18,904 bases of DNA from positions 1 through 18,904 of the forward strand of contig JAAVAA010000082.1 in assembly GCA_014804285.1 (NCBI GenBank). The letters run 5' to 3'. The position numbers were made by a program, and so were the translations under genes. Each line of letters starts with the position of its first letter. Position 1 is the stretch's first letter. The stretch comes from Lachnospiraceae bacterium (GTDB lineage Bacteria; Bacillota; Clostridia; Lachnospirales; Lachnospiraceae). Under the pieces are notes generated by a model. That model saw only the letters and a program-made list of their open reading frames with translations. It had not been told where the DNA came from and ran no database searches. Below, in pieces: positions 14,731 through 18,904 of the stretch.

Positions 14731-14769
14731 AAATCTGAAAACTTTTATCTAAGCCATGACAATATATTT
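14731..14769 (+). promoter_or_regulatory. ECF-type promoter element, copy C (truncated after the -10)
   Basis: AAATCTGAAAACTTTTATCTAAGCC and TGAC (14757-14760) plus AATATAT match copies A and D, but the conserved leader is missing: identity stops just after the -10. It points at the sigma gene at 15016, about 250 nt downstream, and could still drive it. Confidence 0.55.
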
Positions 14770-14897
14770 TTCATTTTTGACAAGCCCGATGATTGGGATC
14801 AAATCTTAAATCAGAAAATATGAAGCAGTATAAAGTGATTATACCGGGCTCTATAAAGCCGGCGGTGACAAGATGCGTTGATTAAATTGTAAAGTTG

Positions 14898-14928
14898 TGA
14901 AACCTTTTTCAAGCTGGTTACCCTATAT
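14898..14928 (+). promoter_or_regulatory. Second ECF-like promoter candidate before the first sigma gene
   Basis: TGAAACCTTTTT starts at 14898; 15 nt after TGAAAC comes TACCCTATAT. The -35 fits the Bacillus ECF consensus (TGAAAC); the -10 is not the CGAC/CGTC type. The -10 region is also the 5' arm of the inverted repeat at 14919, so it may be under local control. Confidence 0.35.
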
Positions 14929-14966
14929 CAGTGAAGGGAGTTATCCCTTTACAATATAGGGTATCC
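14916..14966 (+). promoter_or_regulatory. Long nested inverted repeat (hairpin or operator)
   Basis: Outer arms TACCCTATAT (14919-14928) and ATATAGGGTA (14954-14963) are perfect complements, extended by GG/CC beyond one mismatch. Inside, GTGAAGGGA and TCCCTTTAC pair (one G-T) around a GTTA loop. The whole folds into about 20 paired positions. TCCTATTTT follows, too weak a T-run for a sure terminator; an attenuator, a protein-binding operator or a decayed mobile-element end are possible. Confidence 0.6.
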
Positions 14967-15015
14967 TATTTTATGGCTGTTTTCATGAGGCAGCCAGCGT
15001 ACTTGGAGGTTATGG

Positions 15016-15561
15016 ATGAGGCAGGAAGAACTTGAACAATATATACAGGATTATGGCAAAGATTTATTTTCGTTTTGCTGTTCAGTAACGCGCAGCCACG
15101 ATGAGGCAGAAGAATTGTATCAGGAAACGTTTCTCAAACTTTATGAAATCGGTGAAAAGCTGGTGATTGAGACAAATCCGAAAAGTTATCTGATGGGCAT
15201 TTCCGTAAACATTTACAGGAATTATAAACGTAAGCTGTCAGTCAGGCAGCGGATTGTGGGAGTAACCAAATCTGTTGAGGAGATGGACGTAGAACCTGTA
15301 TCGGAGGCGCGGCTGCCGGAGGAGGAAGTGATTGAGCAGGAGGAGTGTGGTTTTATCCGTAGTGCGGTCGGGCAGCTTCCGGACAAATACAGGCTTCCCA
15401 TATTACTGTTTTATATGGAGGAACTGCCGCTGGCAGAGATTGCAGCGGTTTTAAAACTGCCAGAGGGAACGATTAAGAGCCGATTATACAGGGCGAAAAA
15501 AATCTTGAAACAGAAGTTGGAGGAAAGAGAGGGATATGGTCATGAAAGACAATATGGATGA
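15016..15561 (+). CDS. ECF-type RNA polymerase sigma factor (first)
   Basis: 181 residues. Region 2 (about 10-75) has EELYQETFLKLYE, the -10 recognition/core-binding helix, and region 4 (about 117-172) has LPDKYRLPILLFYMEELPLAEIAAVLKLPEGTIKSRLYRAKKIL split by the usual helix-turn-helix. Both are typical of group 4 sigma factors that redirect RNA polymerase to stress promoters. The ATG at 15016 is 5 nt after GGAGGT; the out-of-frame ATG at 15012 is not used. Its 3' end overlaps the membrane protein gene that is its likely anti-sigma factor, so the two are translationally coupled. Related in plan to the sigma factor at 18324. Confidence 0.9.
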   Translation: MRQEELEQYIQDYGKDLFSFCCSVTRSHDEAEELYQETFLKLYEIGEKLVIETNPKSYLMGISVNIYRNYKRKLSVRQRIVGVTKSVEEMDVEPVSEARLPEEEVIEQEECGFIRSAVGQLPDKYRLPILLFYMEELPLAEIAAVLKLPEGTIKSRLYRAKKILKQKLEEREGYGHERQYG

Positions 15562-16705
15562 ATTGTTAAAAGCTTCGCTTATTCCGATGGATGTGCCCTC
15601 AGAACAGTTGAATGTGCAGGTTCTTCGGAGGACAAAGGAGAGGAAAAATATGCATTATAAAAAAGGAATTTCGATGGCAGTATTGGTGGCGGTGTGTACA
15701 CTGCTTTTAGGTTCAATTACAGTCGCAGCGGCGCGCCGGTATTTAAGTCCGGCGGAAATTGCAGCGGAAACAAACAACAATACTTTACAAAACGCGTTTA
15801 TAGGCGAGGATGCAGTACTTGTCAACGAAACACAGGAGAGCGGCGGTTATCGCGTTACGCTGTTAGGAAGCGTTGCGGGGAAGCGCATTAGCGACTATCT
15901 GATGACGGACGACACAGGGACAATTGAGGAGGATAAAATTTATACGGTTGTGGCGATTGAGCATATGGACGGTACGCCGATGCCCGCTATGTCCTCTGAT
16001 GAATATGGAAAGGAAGAATTTTATGCGTCACATTATATTCGCGGATTAGACCCGAAGCAGTATAGTATTATGAGCATGGGAGGCGGATATTCGGCGATTG
16101 TAAAGGACGGTATTCAGTATCGGATTATGGAGATGGACAATATTGAGATGTTTGCGGACAAGGGAATTTATGTCGGTGTCAGTGCGGGGACATTTTATGA
16201 TGCAAACGCATATTGTTATGACGAAAACAGCGGAAGCCTTAGCCGAAATTTGGACTATAACGGGTTAAACGCCTTGTTTACGCTGCCGATTGATAAGAGT
16301 AAAGGAAATCCGGAGGCTGCAAAGGCATATTTAGAGGCGCTGCGCGCTTCATGGGATGCTCCTTCAGCGCTACCGGAACAGGACAAAGCGGATTTGACAG
16401 TGGAAGAATTTATGAATAAACTTACGCCGGAAAATCTTGATGAATACGCATCGCCGATTGAGTCGACGAGGAGGATTTATACACCTGACAAAGAGGGTAT
16501 GGTACTTTATGAATACGATTTGGGAGAAGATGTCGGTTCGGGCAGCGGGTCTTATTTTGTGACACCAGAGACACCGACAGGAACGTATCAGATTGAAGGG
16601 TATTCCTATTCGGAAGATGGATTGAAGTCATTGTTGATTAATGTGTATGCTTTAAACGAGGACGGTACGGTGACATATGTCCTGTACCAGCCAAAAGAAA
16701 AATAA
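15542..16705 (+). CDS. Membrane-anchored putative anti-sigma factor
   Basis: 387 residues: a cytoplasmic N-terminus of about 40 residues (MDELLKASLIPMDVPSEQLN) that would hold the sigma factor, one membrane span near 43-63 (GISMAVLVAVCTLLLGSITVAA), and a large extracellular region with repeated YRVTLLGSVAG, IEHMDGTPMP and a C-terminal beta-rich part. The arrangement resembles DUF4179-type anti-sigma proteins of Clostridia. I prefer the ATG at 15542 (GAGAGGG, 8 nt) over 15536 (2 nt). It overlaps the sigma gene by 20 nt. No zinc-binding HxxxCxxC anti-sigma motif is present. Release of the sigma factor could come through proteolysis or ligand binding outside. Confidence 0.75.
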   Translation: MKDNMDELLKASLIPMDVPSEQLNVQVLRRTKERKNMHYKKGISMAVLVAVCTLLLGSITVAAARRYLSPAEIAAETNNNTLQNAFIGEDAVLVNETQESGGYRVTLLGSVAGKRISDYLMTDDTGTIEEDKIYTVVAIEHMDGTPMPAMSSDEYGKEEFYASHYIRGLDPKQYSIMSMGGGYSAIVKDGIQYRIMEMDNIEMFADKGIYVGVSAGTFYDANAYCYDENSGSLSRNLDYNGLNALFTLPIDKSKGNPEAAKAYLEALRASWDAPSALPEQDKADLTVEEFMNKLTPENLDEYASPIESTRRIYTPDKEGMVLYEYDLGEDVGSGSGSYFVTPETPTGTYQIEGYSYSEDGLKSLLINVYALNEDGTVTYVLYQPKEK

Positions 16706-16771
16706 ATGTAAACCGTTTGTGAAGCGTGCGCAGAGTCTTTTCGAAACCTAACATCTTTGGAAAATAAGAGG

Positions 16772-16824
16772 AAAAAAGGAAACCAGGCAGAGGTAGAATC
16801 ATATGCCTGCCTGGTTCCTTTTTT
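16772..16824. terminator. Strong bidirectional terminator after the first sigma operon
   Basis: The arm GGAAACCAGGCAG (16778-16790, one bulged A) pairs with CTGCCTGGTTCC (16807-16818), flanked by six A on the left and six T on the right, so it can stop transcription in both directions. Confidence 0.88.
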
Positions 16825-16902
16825 GGCAGTTGGGCATCTTCCTTTGGAGGAACGCAGATGGCGATAGATATAGCGTGCCAGTTATAGGCACATCAAACAA
16901 AA

Positions 16903-16945
16903 ATTTGTGTTTTACTTGAAAGTACATTGGGAATATATGTTGTAT
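16903..16945 (+). repeat. Dispersed 43-bp repeat, copy 2 (remnant of the membrane protein gene)
   Basis: Identical to 13763-13805 except one base. No other part of the membrane protein gene is present around it, so this is a fragment left by duplication or recombination. Confidence 0.85.
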
Positions 16946-17112
16946 CTGATATCCAAAATGAAGGACTATGAGGAATTTGTTTACAAATGGATTACCTCTG
17001 CCCATATTTACAAAAAACGTGCTGCTTACACACTGATAGCTGCATCTGCCACACATGATAGAAAACTGTCAAATGATACTTTACAAGGAAAGATATACTT
17101 TTTGAAAATCTG
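16946..17112 (+). pseudogene. Fragment resembling a DNA alkylation repair (AlkD/HEAT-like) protein
   Basis: The frame after the 43-bp repeat encodes about 55 residues: ISKMKDYEEFVYKWITSAHI, then YKKRAAYTLIAASATHDRKL, and stops within the next promoter element. The KW..S.HIY.KRAAY.L pattern resembles a helix pair of AlkD-like DNA glycosylases. It lacks a start, a ribosome site and most of the domain. The assignment is weak; that it is a fragment of some gene is likelier than the family name. Confidence 0.35.
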
Positions 17113-17190
17113 AAAACTTTTATCTAAGTCATGACAATATATAAGTGTAAGAGTAAATATTTGCAAGCAGACTTAGAAGAAGCAGGAGGT
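17107..17190 (+). promoter_or_regulatory. ECF-type promoter and leader element, copy D
   Basis: TGAAAACTTTTATCTAAG, 14 nt after AAAAC, then TGAC (17132-17135) and AATATATAAG. The leader matches copy A, with GTAAATATTTGC and AAGCAGACTT, and ends in GAAGCAGGAGG, the ribosome site of peptide copy 2. Confidence 0.7.
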
Positions 17191-17197
17191 AGGATAC

Positions 17198-17305
17198 ATG
17201 GATATGGACACAATAGGCGTAATTGTGGTTTTGCTGCTTGTGGTAAGCAGTGCAGCTTTGATTGCAAAAAACAAAAAGAAAAAAGATGGAGATGATAAAG
17301 AATAA
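17198..17305 (+). CDS. 35-residue single-span membrane peptide, copy 2
   Basis: Same product as the gene at 13945 except V for A at residue 10 and N for S at residue 25: MDMDTIG, hydrophobic span VIVVLLLVVSSAALIA, tail KNKKKKDGDDKE. GGAGG lies about 8 nt before the ATG. Unlike copy 1 no clear terminator follows; the amidase gene begins 134 nt later on the same strand, so promoter D probably reads both. Confidence 0.7.
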   Translation: MDMDTIGVIVVLLLVVSSAALIAKNKKKKDGDDKE

Positions 17306-17439
17306 ATTAACGATTATAAAAAGCAGTTTTTGTGCATTTATTTGAAACCAAAAGAGATTTTTTGACGTCTAATGAATACAACGGAAGAATTTGCGGCGCT
17401 TATTATTTCGCGCGGGAAACACAGAAGAGAGGAAGAAAA

Positions 17440-18216
17440 GTGGGACAGGCACAAGTAAACAGACAGCGAAATGTACCGTATAGGAAAGCGGAAATTATAT
17501 ATAAGGATTGGAGCGGCAATTATAGACGGCGCAGGGCAAGGAAAAGGAAGGAATATCTTGCGAGAATGACAGCAGCAATCATTTTGGCAATATTTTTATC
17601 TTTGATTTGTTTTTGGACAGGAGCGATTTATCAGTGGGTGCAGCGTGATGTTTTAGAGCTGCTGCGTGATGACAGCAGCATGGAACAGACCGAGAGCATA
17701 TCGGATGAGGTTGCGGAAGAGCAGGTGGCATCACCAGAGATCATTAAGAACTTTTTGGAAATCAATGATTTTTCACGTCCGGGGACAAAGTTGGAGAAAG
17801 TAAAAAGTATTTTTGTGCATTATACGGCAAATCCGGGTACATCGGCGGCACAGAACAGAAGCTATTTTTCTAATCTGGCGCTGACACACGAAACATCAGC
17901 GAGTGCACATCTTATCATCGGTTATGACGGAGAGATTGTGCAGTGTATTCCCTTTGACGAGCAGGCATACGCGGTGAAGACAAGGAATAAGGATTCTATA
18001 TCCATAGAATGCTGTTATGTTTCCGATGATGGTTCTTTTACACAGGAAACTTATGATACACTGGTACATACATTGGCGTGGCTGATAGACAAATATGATC
18101 TGACGGTAAACGATATTCTGCGGCATTATGACTGCGGCGGTAAGAAGTGTCCCATATATTACGTGGAACATGAAGACGCATGGGAACGCCTGCTTCGAGA
18201 TGTTGCAGAAATATAA
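17440..18216 (+). CDS. Membrane-anchored N-acetylmuramoyl-L-alanine amidase (Amidase_2/PGRP fold)
   Basis: 258 residues. A very basic cytoplasmic N-terminus (RRRRARKRKEY, 29-39), one membrane span (about 44-63) and an outside linker rich in acidic residues lead to the catalytic domain (about 118-258). Zinc ligands by comparison with T7 lysozyme: H127 in VHYTANPG, H229 and C237 in HYDCGGKKCP (same 8-residue spacing). SAHLIIGYDGEIVQCIPFDE is the typical substrate-groove strand pair. The enzyme cuts the bond between MurNAc and the stem peptide at the cell surface. I chose GTG 17440 (GAGAGG 7 nt upstream) over GTG 17332, whose extra 36 residues lack a ribosome site. Likely co-transcribed with peptide copy 2. 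Confidence 0.85.
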   Translation: MGQAQVNRQRNVPYRKAEIIYKDWSGNYRRRRARKRKEYLARMTAAIILAIFLSLICFWTGAIYQWVQRDVLELLRDDSSMEQTESISDEVAEEQVASPEIIKNFLEINDFSRPGTKLEKVKSIFVHYTANPGTSAAQNRSYFSNLALTHETSASAHLIIGYDGEIVQCIPFDEQAYAVKTRNKDSISIECCYVSDDGSFTQETYDTLVHTLAWLIDKYDLTVNDILRHYDCGGKKCPIYYVEHEDAWERLLRDVAEI

Positions 18217-18230
18217 TAAGATTTTTTGAA

Positions 18231-18314
18231 AGTCGGAAAACTTTTTTATAGAGTCACGACAATATATAGATGCAAGGGCAAATCTTTGCAAGTCGACTTG
18301 AAGGAAGAAGGAGG
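18231..18314 (+). promoter_or_regulatory. ECF-type promoter and leader element, copy E
   Basis: GGAAAACTTTTTT, 15 nt after AAAAC, then CGAC (18257-18260) and AATATATAG. The leader carries the GCAAA-TC-TTTGC hairpin and a perfect CAAGTCGACTTG palindrome, then GAAGGAGG. It directly precedes an ECF sigma gene, the classic position of an autoregulated sigma promoter. Confidence 0.75.
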
Positions 18315-18323
18315 ATGGCTGCT

Positions 18324-18863
18324 ATGAATAATGACGAATTCGAGCGGTTTGTCCTGAAGTTTGGAAAGGATATCCTGCGGTTTTGCCGGATGACAGCCGG
18401 AGACGCAGAAAATGGGGACGAACTATATCAGGACACAATGCTCAAACTGCTGGAGAAAAAGAAAAGACTAGACTCTGTGCAGAATACAAAGAGTTACGCT
18501 TTATCCACTTCAATTTACCTATGGAAGAATAAAAAGAAAAAATATGCAAACAGGATGAGACTGGTTCCGATGGACAGTATGGACGAGATGTCCGATGAGG
18601 GATATGAGATTTCTGGTCAAGACAATGAAATTTCACCGGAACATATTGTTTTACAGCAGGATGAGGTAGATATGATTCAGGGATTAGTTGCATCTCTGCC
18701 TGAAAAGTACAGAATACCAATCTATTTGTATTATTCGGCGGATATGCAGATAAACGAGGTATCCGAGATCCTCGGACTGCCGGAGGGAACCGTCAAGAGC
18801 CGGATGCGGAAAGCAAAGAAACAGTTAAAGGAAAAATTGGAGGCGATAGGATATGACAGATGA
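18324..18863 (+). CDS. ECF-type RNA polymerase sigma factor (second)
   Basis: 179 residues with region 2 (DELYQDTMLKLLEKKK, near 28-45), an acidic linker (SMDEMSDEGYEISGQDNE) and region 4 (SLPEKYRIPIYLYYSADMQI, then SEILGLPEGTVKSRMRKAKKQLKEKL). It is a paralog of the sigma factor at 15016, with clear but moderate similarity. ATG 18324 lies 9 nt after GAAGGAGG; ATG 18315 directly abuts the ribosome site and a start at 18270 would lie in the leader, so both are rejected. It is preceded by element E and overlaps by 11 nt the next gene, a second putative anti-sigma. Confidence 0.9.
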   Translation: MNNDEFERFVLKFGKDILRFCRMTAGDAENGDELYQDTMLKLLEKKKRLDSVQNTKSYALSTSIYLWKNKKKKYANRMRLVPMDSMDEMSDEGYEISGQDNEISPEHIVLQQDEVDMIQGLVASLPEKYRIPIYLYYSADMQINEVSEILGLPEGTVKSRMRKAKKQLKEKLEAIGYDR

Positions 18864-18904
18864 AAAATTGGATCAAATCTTAAAGCAGGCCCTTGCTCCT
18901 GAAA
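18853..18904 (+). CDS. Start of a second putative anti-sigma gene (cut by the window end)
   Basis: Only 17 codons are visible (MTDEKLDQILKQALAPE). The 11-nt overlap with the sigma gene and a start similar to the first anti-sigma (MDELLKASLIP) suggest the same sigma/anti-sigma layout. The rest lies outside the window. Confidence 0.6.
   Translation, partial: MTDEKLDQILKQALAPE

Larger units (their letters stand above)
14770..15015 (+). other. Leader region of the first sigma operon, no gene recognised
   Basis: The frame through the end of copy C reads FDKPDDWDQILNQKI before a TGA, and a 21-codon frame follows; neither is convincing. The notable contents are a TGAAAC-type promoter candidate and a long hairpin (listed separately), and the GGAGGT ribosome site at 15005-15010. 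Confidence 0.35.

Noticed and set aside
14799..14816. Similarity of 14799-14816 to 18871-18888 (GATCAAATCTTAAA.CAG), suggesting an anti-sigma remnant
   Set aside because: The match is 17 of 18 nt only and the flanks do not align; chance or a common Asp-Gln-Ile-Leu coding stretch explains it.
16799..17056. 85-codon - strand open frame in the gap after the first sigma operon
   Set aside because: No ribosome site and no recognisable domain. It runs opposite the gene-fragment region and its 3' end lies in the terminator.
13861..18314. Interpretation of the repeated element as a CRISPR-like or transposon array
   Set aside because: Copies are widely and irregularly spaced, always in promoter position, without spacers, terminal inverted repeats or transposase genes.

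Overview
The window reads as chromosomal DNA of a low-to-mid GC Gram-positive anaerobe, most likely a gut Lachnospiraceae/Clostridia species. The basis is family-level recognition, not a database match: strong GGAGG-type ribosome sites, a Bce-type two-component/ABC module, a BlaI/M56 pair, ECF sigma/anti-sigma pairs with Bacillus-like -35/-10 signals, and a tandem family resembling what I recall as DUF6033. Nearly all genes are on the + strand. I see no rRNA, tRNA, CRISPR array, integrase or transposase.

Layout. (1) 1-1800: an APH/choline-kinase-fold phosphotransferase on the - strand, divergent from a Phd/YefM-RelE/ParE toxin-antitoxin pair; their predicted promoters overlap at the -35 elements. 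(2) 1920-4200: a GNAT acetyltransferase, an Imm1-like protein, a small lipoprotein, and a soluble protein that starts with a short signature of Na+-pumping decarboxylase beta subunits. (3) 4255-8928: a peptide-antibiotic sensing and detoxification module (response regulator, intramembrane-sensing kinase, terminator plus operator, ABC ATPase, FtsX-type permease). (4) 9062-13268: a BlaI-type repressor and an M56 membrane metalloprotease without a beta-lactam sensor domain, followed without a visible terminator by three tandem coiled-coil paralogs of the DUF6033-like type. (5) 13517-18904: a mosaic region built around five copies of one promoter/leader element. The element precedes two nearly identical 35-residue single-membrane-span peptides, a chimeric DUF6033-like pseudogene, a membrane-anchored peptidoglycan amidase (behind one of the peptides) and an ECF sigma/anti-sigma operon; a truncated copy lies upstream of a second sigma/anti-sigma operon.

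The modules share a theme: sensing and answering damage to the cell envelope. The least familiar part is region 5. The repeated element has an ECF-type -35 (GAAAAC/GAGAAC plus a T-run), 14-15 nt, then a CGAC/TGAC -10, and a conserved 5' leader with small dyads just before the ribosome site. One copy sits directly before the sigma factor at 18324, so I infer autoregulation and a local regulon of a lysine-tailed membrane mini-protein, a cell-wall amidase and the DUF6033-like family. Recombination has clearly reshaped the region: partial duplications, gene-conversion-like identity between paralogs, and a pseudogene with two definable junctions.
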